64,000 bases of DNA. Origin: Planococcus citreus (lineage in GTDB: Bacteria > Bacillota > Bacilli > Bacillales_A > Planococcaceae). Made by a program: the position numbers and the translations under genes. The notes below the pieces were generated by a model. It saw only the letters and a list, made by a program, of their open reading frames with translations. It did no database searches and was not told where the DNA came from. The stretch covers positions 1,426,001-1,490,000 of the forward strand of contig NZ_RCCP01000001.1 of assembly GCF_003664125.1 (NCBI RefSeq). Reading direction: 5' to 3'. Below are positions 25,583-33,160 of this stretch, piece after piece; position 1 is the stretch's first letter; every line of letters starts with the position of its first letter.

Positions 25583-26330
25583 TCGGGCAAGCCACCTCTT
25601 CCTCTAAGTGGCCAGAGCGATGAACTTTTGTCTGAAGATAGTTTTCATTGAATTCCGAGTGATCTCCCCATAAAGCTTGTCTGCCCGATAGTTTCAAGCC
25701 GGCGTTTGTTAATGCTGCCAATTTTTTCGGGTTATTGGTCAAAAGCGTGACCGGCTTCGATCGCAATGCGCTCAATACTTTTATGGCATCGTCGTAGCTT
25801 CTGGTATCGTCTTCGAATCCCAGAGTTTCATTCGCATCGACGGTATCATATCCGTTTTCCTGAAGAAGATAAGCCATCGCTTTGCTAAATAGGCCAATTC
25901 CTCTTCCTTCATGGTTCGCTAGATAGAATAACGCACCGGTTCCGTGTTCGACAATCATTTTCATCGATTCTTTCAATTGATAGCCACAATCACAACGCTT
26001 ACTGCCGAATATATCACCTGTATGGCAAATGGAATGCATCCGGATAAGGGCATCGGCTCCTTCAGCGAAATCACCATATGCCAACACGCTAGATTGCTGC
26101 AGGTCAGCTAAGTTGGAAGAAGATAGTTTTTCAATAATGCTCCCATAGGCTGTCGTCACTTCTTCGCAATCCAACCAGCAATACCATTGAAAGACAACTG
26201 TTTCGTTGTATAGGTTCACCGGCAGTTGAATCGGTCCAACCAAATAAATAGCCCCTTCCTCTTTATTGATCAGTTGGATTTTATTTTCCAAAGCCGAAAG
26301 AATCTTAGAATCAAATTTTACTTGCACCAT
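25575..26330 (-). CDS. ribA: GTP cyclohydrolase II (stand-alone)
   Basis: It encodes 251 aa from ATG 26330 (TTG 26336 is an alternative; AGAGG lies at 26341-26345). It opens the imidazole ring of GTP with release of formate and pyrophosphate. The zinc site is HSICHTGDIFGSKRCDCG, the catalytic segment is NHEGRGIGL, and the LLTNNPKK segment binds GTP phosphate. The length is that of a RibA-only protein with no fused RibB (DHBP synthase) domain. It heads a tight ribA-ribD-HAD operon. No FMN riboswitch was recognised upstream. Confidence 0.9.
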   Translation of the reverse strand: MVQVKFDSKILSALENKIQLINKEEGAIYLVGPIQLPVNLYNETVVFQWYCWLDCEEVTTAYGSIIEKLSSSNLADLQQSSVLAYGDFAEGADALIRMHSICHTGDIFGSKRCDCGYQLKESMKMIVEHGTGALFYLANHEGRGIGLFSKAMAYLLQENGYDTVDANETLGFEDDTRSYDDAIKVLSALRSKPVTLLTNNPKKLAALTNAGLKLSGRQALWGDHSEFNENYLQTKVHRSGHLEEEVACPNA

Positions 26331-26478
26331 TCGCAACGCACCTCTTTTTAATTAGTTTTTTGAAGATAGCTTTCTTCACTGACATAATTTAAATAATGCC
26401 CTATTTTGCGCTTTTTCACTAAAAGAAAGCACTACTCCCTATTGAAGCAATGCACTCTTTCTCAAATATTCATCCTAA

Positions 26479-26907
26479 CTAGTTAACAGATACCTTGTTT
26501 TCTTCTTCATTTCCTCTAAAGAACAGTTGATCTAATGCATAAGCTTTAGAGCCTGTCACGGCAAGGGATAATGACATCGCTAAAAATGCCAAGTCCAATT
26601 CGTATCCGGCCGTTTGCCCATCACCTAAAAACCCTGCCGCTAATTTCACCTGAATAATCGCTCCTGCCATTAGTACAACAAATAAGACGGAAATGTATCT
26701 TGTGAAGAACCCGAGTATCAATGCCAGACCTCCCAAAACTTCTATACCAGCTGTTGCATATGCGAGAAATTCGGGCAATCCAATGCTCGCGAACCATCCG
26801 GCGGTATTTTCAATTCCTCCCTGAAACTTTGAAACCCCGTGAATTAAAAAACTGATTCCCAATACCAAACGTAAGATTAAAGCACTCAATTCATATTTGT
26901 TTTTCAC
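26479..26907 (-). CDS. DoxX-family membrane protein
   Basis: It encodes 142 aa with four membrane helices (about residues 7-27, 45-67, 69-92, 98-120). The family pattern is visible in LRLVLGISFLIHGVSKFQGG and EVLGGLALILGFFTRY. I chose GTG 26907 because TTGGAGGAAG lies at a proper distance; ATG 26931 has no ribosome binding site. DoxX-like proteins are small membrane proteins linked to thiosulfate/quinone or redox functions, but most are uncharacterised. It lies between ribA and a possible small gene at 27081-27194. Confidence 0.82.
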   Translation of the reverse strand: MKNKYELSALILRLVLGISFLIHGVSKFQGGIENTAGWFASIGLPEFLAYATAGIEVLGGLALILGFFTRYISVLFVVLMAGAIIQVKLAAGFLGDGQTAGYELDLAFLAMSLSLAVTGSKAYALDQLFFRGNEEENKVSVN

Positions 26908-27080
26908 TTTTCTTCCTCCAATTTTTATCATTCATTTAATGGTTTTGCTAAATAGCGTTGTTATGCTGTATTTCAAATAATGCAATTGCAGCTTATTCTC
27001 GTTCCTTCGCTCGGCTAATTTGGACAACTATCCGCTACTTGAGAAATCCCCCTGCTTCTTTTGAAAAACGTCCTGTCCTT

Positions 27081-27194
27081 CTAGGCAGGCTCGGAACTCC
27101 ACCTGTAGCCACCACTCATTAAAGAATTCGTCATTCCCCCTGCTGACGTCATCAATGGCAGCTCGCTTAGTTCATAAACTGAAGAAGTTCCCAC
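27081..27194 (-). CDS. Possible 37-residue peptide or gene remnant
   Basis: A GTG at 27194 sits 7 bases from a perfect AGGAGG (27202-27207) and opens 37 codons to TAG 27081. The product begins MGTSSVYELSELPLMTSAGG and has no signal peptide or membrane helix. It is transcribed divergently from the XRE-cupin regulator, with a candidate operator at 27248-27263 ahead of it. It could be a real small protein, a leader ahead of the DoxX gene, or the 5' remnant of a lost gene. I do not recognise the family. Confidence 0.4.
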   Translation of the reverse strand: MGTSSVYELSELPLMTSAGGMTNSLMSGGYRWSSEPA

Positions 27195-27247
27195 TATATT
27201 TCCTCCTATCTTTAATATGAAATAAAAATCCCCATTAGAAATTAATA

Positions 27248-27263
27248 TTCTTATAAGAAAACA
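27248..27263. promoter_or_regulatory. Candidate operator copy 1
   Basis: TTCTTATAAGAAAACA has a perfect TTCTT-AT-AAGAA palindrome and matches copy 2 at 15 of 16 positions. Confidence 0.5.
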
Positions 27264-27374
27264 TTAAGCCAAAAAATAAGTCTTATTTGTTTCGTATAAA
27301 GAATAATTATTATCTATAAGTTAACTTCATAAAGGTGGAATGTCAATATTTTATTTGTTAATATATAAATAAGT

Positions 27375-27390
27375 TTCTTAAAAGAAAACA
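27375..27390. promoter_or_regulatory. Candidate operator copy 2, just ahead of the XRE-cupin gene
   Basis: TTCTTAAAAGAAAACA lies inside the perfect palindrome TTTCTTAAAAGAAA (27374-27387), four bases before the GGAGG site. Binding here would block initiation or early transcription of the regulator. Confidence 0.5.
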
Positions 27391-27406
27391 AATGGAGGTC
27401 ATCTTG

Positions 27407-27946
27407 TTGGAAATTGGAGCAAAAATCCGAGCTATTCGAAACCGAAAAAAAATCACCATCGCCCAAATGTCCGAAGGCACCGGCCTTTCGAAAGGCTTCA
27501 TCAGCAATATCGAGAACAACAATACTTCACCTTCCATCAATACACTCAATACGATTGCTGCATTTTTGAAAGTTCCTCTTGCTTATTTACTGCTGGAAAA
27601 GCAGCAGCATATGCGCGTTGTACGTAAAGAGGATAGAAGAAGCTCTTCGTATAATAATTTGAAAATTGAGCACTTGGCTTCAAAGGGCGGACTGCGTACG
27701 ATGATTGTTGAGTTTCCTCCCGGCGCATCGATAGGGGATCCCCATGCACATGAAGGGGAAGAATCCCATCTGGTGCTAGAAGGGAAAATTCTTGCTGAGC
27801 AAGGGGAAGATTCTTTTATAGTGGAAAAAGGCGACTCTTTCAGCTGGAATGCCAGCGTTCCCCATTTCGTGAAAAATATTGGAGAAGAGAAAGCTGTAGT
27901 ATACATTTCAATTTATTCCGATACCGAACTGATGGATATACTCTGA
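27407..27946 (+). CDS. XRE-family regulator with C-terminal cupin sensor domain
   Basis: It encodes 179 aa from TTG 27407 (GGAGG at 27394-27398, 8-base gap; TTG 27404 is possible). Residues about 3-58 form an XRE helix-turn-helix (TIAQMSEGTGLSKGFISNIE). Residues about 105-175 form a cupin barrel with metal-ligand-like His and Glu in DPHAHEGEESHLVLEG and a later His in VPHFVKN. This is the PuuR-like type that senses a small metabolite. The upstream palindromes suggest autoregulation and control of the divergent unit. Confidence 0.86.
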   Translation: MEIGAKIRAIRNRKKITIAQMSEGTGLSKGFISNIENNNTSPSINTLNTIAAFLKVPLAYLLLEKQQHMRVVRKEDRRSSSYNNLKIEHLASKGGLRTMIVEFPPGASIGDPHAHEGEESHLVLEGKILAEQGEDSFIVEKGDSFSWNASVPHFVKNIGEEKAVVYISIYSDTELMDIL

Positions 27947-28160
27947 CGTACAGGTGCATTTTATTAGCCGCCTGGAAAGTCTTAGCAGCTAGTTGGTGAT
28001 TGCAACTCGGTGATGTGCTTTCACCGATTCATTCGTTGACGGGTTTGGAAACTATGCTTCACTGGCCTTTTCGTATTCTGTTCTCAACAAAGCATGAACC
28101 GGATTCATCGCAGAGATGCTTTGGTCAAAAGTGAATTAACAGTTTGATTATATTCCGTGA
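27947..28160. other. Gene-free stretch ahead of the tyrS leader
   Basis: I see no gene here. A stem CGGTGA-TGTGCTT-TCACCG near 28016-28034 is the only notable element; it lacks a T run and may be the end of the XRE-cupin transcript. Confidence 0.4.
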
Positions 28161-28188
28161 TTGACTTCTTTTTTAATCCAGTTATAAT
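28161..28188 (+). promoter_or_regulatory. tyrS promoter
   Basis: The -35 TTGACT (28161-28166) and -10 TATAAT (28183-28188) are 16 bases apart, about 60 bases before the T-box stem I region. Confidence 0.8.
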
Positions 28189-28194
28189 GAGAAA

Positions 28195-28510
28195 CAATAT
28201 CTGCGTAACGAATATTTGCCCGAGCATTTCGGCATATAAGAACAAAAGCGATGATAAGAACGAGTACTTGTGACTGAAGCATACAGAAAGCGGCCGGTTG
28301 ATGAGAGGCGCATGCGGTGTCCGGGGAAATACCTCTTTGAGCTGTGTACCGAACCTTCAGTAGGCTACACCGGAGTTGCATCCGTAATCCATGCAGGAGT
28401 ATCGCTTCGGCCGTACTTTCCAAGGGAAGCTGTGTGAGCAGTTTCCAAACTAAGGTGGTAACACGCATATCCGCGTCCTTTAGGGTTTTTCCCTAGAGGG
28501 CGCTTTTTTG
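28195..28510 (+). promoter_or_regulatory. T-box leader riboswitch of tyrS
   Basis: The 14-base T-box region reads AAGGTGGTAACACGC (28452-28466). It is followed by a terminator hairpin (GCGTCCTTTAGGG, 28473-28485, with CCCTAGAGGGCGC, 28491-28503, then TTTTTT). Upstream is a long structured leader. In it, GAACGAGTACTTGTGA offers a TAC tyrosine codon at 28265-28267 as the specifier. Uncharged tRNA-Tyr should pair with specifier and T-box and favour read-through into tyrS. The stem I detail is not fully resolved by eye. Confidence 0.9.
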
Positions 28511-28562
28511 TATTCTGATCGTTTTCGCGATATGGACTATTCCAGGACAAGGAGATGTTAGC

Positions 28563-29777
28563 ATGCGACTCACACCCGCTGAACAAATGAAAATCATCGA
28601 AAAAGGAGCTGCCGAAATCATCGAGGAAGGCGAATTGCTCGAAAAGCTCGAACGCTCATATAATGAACAGCGCCCGCTCACCATCAAGCTTGGGCTCGAC
28701 CCGTCCGCACCTGATATCCACCTTGGCCACGCAGTAGTTTTGCGCAAAATCAAGCAATTGCAGGACCTCGGCCATCAGGCGGTCATTTTGATCGGTGACT
28801 TCACCGGGCGCATCGGCGACCCTTCCGGCAAGGCCAAAGGACGGACCGCGCTCAGTGATGAAGCGGTCCGGGAGAATGCGGAGACTTACTATGAACAGAT
28901 CTTCAAAGTGCTCGATAAAACGAAGACAACGGTGCGTTTCAATAGCGAATGGCTGTCGAAGCTGAATTTCGAAGAGGTCTTGAAGCTTGCCGCAAGCACG
29001 TCGGTCGCGCGCATGCTCGAACGCGACGATTTCCAGAACCGCTACCAAAACCAGTCGCCGATTGGTCTCCATGAGTTTTTCTACCCGCTCATGCAAGCCT
29101 ACGATTCCGTTGAACTGAAGGCGGACATTGAAATCGGCGGTACCGACCAGACCTTCAATATTTTGATGGGCCGCACACTCCAAAAGCATATGGGCCAGGA
29201 AAAGCAAGTCGCCATCTTTATGCCGCTGATTGAAGGGCTCGACGGCGTTGAAAAGATGAGCAAAAGCCTGGGCAATTACATCGGCGTCAGCGAAGCGCCT
29301 GAAGTCATGTTCAAAAAAGTGATGGAAGTGCCGGATCCCCTGGTCTTCAAATACTTTGAACTGACGACCGATGAGCATCCCTTGGCGATCGAATCCTTGC
29401 TCGACCGGCTCGAAGACGGTGAAAACCCGCGCAATATCAAATTGGAACTGGCGGAAATCATCACGGCGCTCTACCACGGCGAAGACGCGATGAAAGAAGC
29501 GAAACGCTACTTCGAAACCGCCTTCCAAAAGCGTGAAATCCCGGAAAATATCCCTTCGCTGCTGGTGGAAATCGGCAAGGAACGTATTGAAGAAATTATT
29601 CCGCAGCTCGTGGAATCCGGATTTGTCCGCAGCAAAAGCGAATTTGTGCGGCTCATCGAACAAAACGGCGTATCGTTCAACGGCGATAAGCTGACACGCG
29701 AAGAACTCGACACCGTCGTCCAAAACGGCGATGTCCTGCAGATCGGCAAAAAGCGCTTCGTGCGTTTTGAAAAATAA
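28563..29777 (+). CDS. tyrS: Tyrosyl-tRNA synthetase
   Basis: It encodes 404 aa from ATG 28563. It charges tRNA-Tyr in the cytoplasm. The class I signatures are HLGH (residues 53-56, preceded by GLDPSAPDI) and KMSKS (231-235). The segment GGTDQTFNILMGR binds substrate. The C-terminal S4 RNA-binding domain starts near residue 342 (FVRSKSEFVRLIEQNGVSFN). The PSAPDIHLGH form is that of the TyrZ-like branch rather than the B. stearothermophilus-type TyrS. Transcription is governed by the T-box leader just upstream. Confidence 0.96.
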   Translation: MRLTPAEQMKIIEKGAAEIIEEGELLEKLERSYNEQRPLTIKLGLDPSAPDIHLGHAVVLRKIKQLQDLGHQAVILIGDFTGRIGDPSGKAKGRTALSDEAVRENAETYYEQIFKVLDKTKTTVRFNSEWLSKLNFEEVLKLAASTSVARMLERDDFQNRYQNQSPIGLHEFFYPLMQAYDSVELKADIEIGGTDQTFNILMGRTLQKHMGQEKQVAIFMPLIEGLDGVEKMSKSLGNYIGVSEAPEVMFKKVMEVPDPLVFKYFELTTDEHPLAIESLLDRLEDGENPRNIKLELAEIITALYHGEDAMKEAKRYFETAFQKREIPENIPSLLVEIGKERIEEIIPQLVESGFVRSKSEFVRLIEQNGVSFNGDKLTREELDTVVQNGDVLQIGKKRFVRFEK

Positions 29778-29786
29778 TCATAAGAA

Positions 29787-29820
29787 AAGGCGCAGAGACG
29801 GATATCCGTTTCTGCGCCTT
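29787..29820. terminator. Bidirectional terminator between tyrS and aldA
   Basis: AAGGCGCAGA-ACGGATATCCGT-TCTGCGCCTT is a nearly perfect palindrome between convergent genes. Confidence 0.8.
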
Positions 29821-29828
29821 TATTTACT

Positions 29829-31268
29829 TCATTTTTTATACTGCATGTAAACGACTTGCGTTGCAAGGAAGTCTTCCATGCCGTGCTTGCCGTCCGCACC
29901 GCCGAGTCCGGATTGACGCATGCCGGCGTGATAACCTTGCACCGCTTCGAAGTTTTCGCGGTTGACGTAAGTCTCGCCAAACTTCATTTCATTGACGACG
30001 CGCATTGCTTCGTTCAGGTCGTCTGTATAGATCGAAGAAGACAAGCCAAAGACCGTGTCGTTGGCCATGTCAATCGCTTCTTCTATTGTACTGAACGTGG
30101 TCATAGGCAATACTGGCCCGAAGATCTCTTCCCGCATGATATCGGAATCGTGCGTCACGTTCGTTAAAATAGTTGGCTTGTAGAAGAACCCGGCCAAATC
30201 CGCGCGTTCCCCGCCTGTCGCAACGGTCGCCCCTTGCGACACAGCGTCTTTAACCATGCCTTCGACAGTCTCCAGACGGTCCTGGCTGATCAGCGGCCCC
30301 ATTGTTACGTCTTTGCTTTCTCTCGGGTCGCCGAGCTTGGTCGCTTCGAATGCCTGGATAAGTTTTTGGCTGAGCTCTTCCGCTACGCTTTCATGGACAT
30401 AAAGGCGCTCCGCATTGGTGCACGCCTGTCCGCCGTTTGCGAGTCTCGATGTGGTGATGGCTTTTGCGGCCAAGTCCAAATCTGCATGCTGCGTGACGAT
30501 GGCTGGCGCTTTACCGCCAAGTTCGAGATTGACCTTGGTGATGTTTTGCGCTGCCGCTTCCATTACTTTCGTGCCGGCCGGCAAGCTTCCTGTCATCGTG
30601 ATCATCTGAACTTTCTTGTGCGAAGCCAGCGCATTGCCGATTTCAGAACCGGTTCCGGTTACGACATTGTAGACGCCTGCTGGGATTTCTTCCATCGCGT
30701 CGACGAGTTTCGTGAATTCCATTGCGGTATTCGGTGTCTGCTGGCTCGGCTTGATGACAATTGTGCAGCCTGTCACCAAAGCGGTCGCAACTTTTCTTGC
30801 CAAGATAAAGATTGGGAAGTTCCAAGGGATAATGCCTGCCACGACGCCAATTGGCTTTTTGTAGACTAAGATGTTTTCGTTTGGACGGTCGCTCGGGACG
30901 ATTTCCCCTTCGATGCGTCGTGCCCATTCGGACATATAATGGAAGTAATCAATCGCGAGATCGACTTCACCGCTTGCCAGTTCATAGTCTTTCCCTTGCT
31001 CTTCCTGCAATAAGTCGATAAATGTATCGCGGTTTTCGGCAATCTTATCGCCTAGCTTGCGGACGATTTTCCCGCGTTCGATATTCGGCGTCAATTCCCA
31101 TGCCTGTTGAGCTTGATGCGCCGCTTCTACTGCCTTATCTACGTCTTCTTCCGTTCCTTTAGGGATCTTGGAAATCACTTGCTCAGTTGCCGGGTTAATG
31201 ATGTCGATCCATTCGTCTCCAGTGGACTTTATATATTCGCCGTTTACATACATCTGGTGAGTTTGCAA
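29829..31268 (-). CDS. aldA: NAD(P)-dependent aldehyde dehydrogenase, AldA-like
   Basis: It encodes 479 aa from TTG 31268, seven bases after GGAGG; the longer frame to 31346 has no such site. The catalytic Cys is in GGQACTNAERL and the general-base Glu in LELGGKAPAI. Cofactor binding is seen in GIIPWNFPIF and KPSQQTPNTA. The family resemblance is to lactaldehyde/glycolaldehyde dehydrogenase AldA, which oxidises small aldehydes to acids; the exact substrate is unproven. A terminator shared with tyrS follows. Confidence 0.88.
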   Translation of the reverse strand: MQTHQMYVNGEYIKSTGDEWIDIINPATEQVISKIPKGTEEDVDKAVEAAHQAQQAWELTPNIERGKIVRKLGDKIAENRDTFIDLLQEEQGKDYELASGEVDLAIDYFHYMSEWARRIEGEIVPSDRPNENILVYKKPIGVVAGIIPWNFPIFILARKVATALVTGCTIVIKPSQQTPNTAMEFTKLVDAMEEIPAGVYNVVTGTGSEIGNALASHKKVQMITMTGSLPAGTKVMEAAAQNITKVNLELGGKAPAIVTQHADLDLAAKAITTSRLANGGQACTNAERLYVHESVAEELSQKLIQAFEATKLGDPRESKDVTMGPLISQDRLETVEGMVKDAVSQGATVATGGERADLAGFFYKPTILTNVTHDSDIMREEIFGPVLPMTTFSTIEEAIDMANDTVFGLSSSIYTDDLNEAMRVVNEMKFGETYVNRENFEAVQGYHAGMRQSGLGGADGKHGMEDFLATQVVYMQYKK

Positions 31269-31367
31269 AAGATCTCCTCCTAATTTTCCAATTAGTAGGT
31301 TTTTCCCTTTATGGTTACCGGTAAACTTGGCCTTCTGCACTAACATGCTTAGACAGGAATTAAACTT

Positions 31368-32066
31368 TTACACAGCGTTAGGGTTTCCCAAAAACCTAGT
31401 TTCCAGTTCATGTTCATATCCTTCGCCTACCCGGTAAGCTTTGGCATAAGGCCGTGAACTGACAGCGCTGTGCAAGTCCTGTCCGATAAAATGAAGCGCC
31501 ACACCGTCATCTGCGGCTAGCCCTGGCTTGATCTGCCCTTGCTTAAGCAGCCGTTGAAACGTCGGACGCCGGTGCGATTCCCCATCGTAATGAGGGCAAT
31601 TGCTGCCGGACAAAAAGCCTAAACAGTCCAATGGATGAAGTTCATCGCCGTAAGAATCGGTGACCCCTTGTTCGAACCAGCAAATCGACCCCGCACTGAT
31701 GCCTGCCAGGACAATGCCTTGATTCCAGGCTTTTTCGATAATCCGGTCCAAGCCCCATTCCTTCCATAGTACGAGCAAGTTTTTCGTATTGCCCCCGCCG
31801 ACATACAAAATGTCCTGCGACAAGACAAACTCTTCCAGATCTTGGGCCGGCGGCTTGAACAACGACAGATGCGTCGGCTCGCAATTTTGCTGTTCGAAGA
31901 AATCGTAGAAGCGTGCGATATAGCTGTCCGCGTCCCCGCTCGCTGTTGGGATAAAGCAGATTTTCGGCGTTTCTTTTGGTGATTGTTCCAATATGTATAA
32001 ATCAAGCAGTGGATTGTCAGGCTCCATCGAAAAGCCGCCTCCGCCTAGTGCGATAATCTGTTTCAT
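31368..32066 (-). CDS. Peptidase E-like protein (family S51)
   Basis: It encodes 232 aa from ATG 32066 after GGAGG. It has the family's start MKQIIALGGGGFS, the strand ILYVGGGNTKNLL, and the nucleophile elbow GISAGSICWF with the probable catalytic Ser. The S51 prototype hydrolyses alpha-aspartyl dipeptides in the cytoplasm. It follows the small zinc-ribbon gene by 20 bases in the same operon. Another S51-type gene lies at 19717-20373, more divergent in sequence. Confidence 0.85.
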   Translation of the reverse strand: MKQIIALGGGGFSMEPDNPLLDLYILEQSPKETPKICFIPTASGDADSYIARFYDFFEQQNCEPTHLSLFKPPAQDLEEFVLSQDILYVGGGNTKNLLVLWKEWGLDRIIEKAWNQGIVLAGISAGSICWFEQGVTDSYGDELHPLDCLGFLSGSNCPHYDGESHRRPTFQRLLKQGQIKPGLAADDGVALHFIGQDLHSAVSSRPYAKAYRVGEGYEHELETRFLGNPNAV

Positions 32067-32085
32067 TGTGTTTCCTCCTGCCTCT

Positions 32086-32328
32086 CTATTCCCCATACAA
32101 CTCTTTATCTTTCTGATTGCTTAAACGGATATAATACGGAAACAGAACGATGAGCAATAACCCGATTGTTCCGCTCACATAGCCGAGTCCCATCAAAAAC
32201 CCGCCATTCTTGAACGATGCATACTGTCTCGCGCCGCACGATGGGCAATTCTTGCCGTCTTTTGCCATGCCCAGTTTCCAGATATCTTTCGCTTTCCATT
32301 TAACTCCGCAATTTGTGCAATGTGCCAT
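32086..32328 (-). CDS. Small zinc-ribbon membrane protein
   Basis: It encodes 80 aa from ATG 32328 after AAGGAG. Two CxxC pairs (CTNC at about 4-7, CPSC at about 28-31) form a zinc ribbon, followed by one or two membrane helices (GYVSGTIGLLLIVLFPYYI) and a charged tail. It matches the widespread Firmicutes family known as TIGR04104 (TIGR04104 family putative zinc finger protein). The function is unknown. It precedes the peptidase E-like gene. Confidence 0.8.
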   Translation of the reverse strand: MAHCTNCGVKWKAKDIWKLGMAKDGKNCPSCGARQYASFKNGGFLMGLGYVSGTIGLLLIVLFPYYIRLSNQKDKELYGE

Positions 32329-32485
32329 TATTCACCACTCCTTGCTGCTAATTACGCTTTTAATCGTATAAAGTTTCAAATGATCGAAGAAAGCTAACCA
32401 AGCACCAACTCTTTACAAATCTGGCGTCATTCCATTACACTTTACCTATTCAATAAAATACTTGAATAGATAAGGGCTGATCCGG

Positions 32486-33160
32486 ATGGAAGCACGGGAA
32501 TTCAAAAATTTTGCCTATGGGCATTTCACGAAAATCAGCAAAGCTTTGTCGAGCCCAGGGCGTTTCGAGCTGCTCGATTATTTGGCGCAGGGACCGAAAA
32601 CGGTGGAACGCCTGGCGAAAGAGACGCATATGTCGGTGGCGAATACCTCACAGCATCTGCAAGCATTGCGTGAAGCGCGGCTCGTCGCTTCTTCGAAAGT
32701 GAAAAACCATCATTATTATGAACTTGCCGATAATGAAGTCGCCGAATTATTGCAGTTGACAAAACGGCTCGCTGAACGGCAATTCCCCGATATGGGCGAG
32801 GTCCGGACGATGGAAACGACAGCGGGTGGCTCGGTTCCGGTCATGTCCTCGGCCGAGGCATTGGAAGAAGTGGCTAGCGGACGCGCGGTATTGATCGATG
32901 TGCGGGCTGAAGATGAGTACGCCAGCCGCCACTTGACGGATGCCGTGTCGATTCCGCTAGCGCAACTCGAAGAAAACCTGGAGCACTTGCCGATTGGCAA
33001 GAAAGTCATTGCCTATTGCCGGGGCGCTTATTGCCTGTACGCAAGTGACGCCGTACGTTTTCTGCGCGAACGCGGGTTTGAAGCGTACCGTTTGGACGAA
33101 GGGCCCACGGATTCGTCCATTTCCCAGGAAATCGATGCGGACGATGGGGAGATTCGATGA
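32486..33160 (+). CDS. ArsR-family regulator fused to a rhodanese domain
   Basis: It encodes 224 aa. Residues about 8-85 form an ArsR winged helix (TVERLAKETHMSVANTSQHL). Residues about 120-215 form a rhodanese-like domain with the loop YCRGAYCLYAS, where the Cys pair may sense or transfer sulfur or react with arsenic-like oxyanions. It overlaps the MFS gene by 4 bases, so the sensor and transporter are made together. Self-regulation of an export operon by a sulfur-linked signal is inference. The start ATG 32486 has only a weak ribosome binding site. Confidence 0.87.
   Translation: MEAREFKNFAYGHFTKISKALSSPGRFELLDYLAQGPKTVERLAKETHMSVANTSQHLQALREARLVASSKVKNHHYYELADNEVAELLQLTKRLAERQFPDMGEVRTMETTAGGSVPVMSSAEALEEVASGRAVLIDVRAEDEYASRHLTDAVSIPLAQLEENLEHLPIGKKVIAYCRGAYCLYASDAVRFLRERGFEAYRLDEGPTDSSISQEIDADDGEIR

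Larger units (their letters stand above)
26908..27406. other. 499-base regulatory stretch between the DoxX gene and the XRE-cupin gene
   Basis: It contains a possible small minus-strand gene (27081-27194), two near-identical palindromic motifs (27248-27263, 27375-27390) and AT-rich promoter-like DNA at 27230-27370. It appears to hold the divergent promoters of both sides. The part 26932-27080 shows nothing I can name. Confidence 0.5.

Noticed and set aside
26331-26478. FMN riboswitch ahead of ribA
   Set aside because: None of the conserved RFN segments could be found between the DoxX gene and ribA.
27392-27406. ATG 27392 as start of the XRE-cupin gene
   Set aside because: The ATG overlaps the GGAGG ribosome binding site itself; TTG 27407 has the right spacing and matches the family N-terminus.
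28656-29723. 355-codon minus-strand open frame opposite tyrS
   Set aside because: It is a shadow of the tyrS frame caused by codon bias; tyrS is unmistakable on the plus strand.
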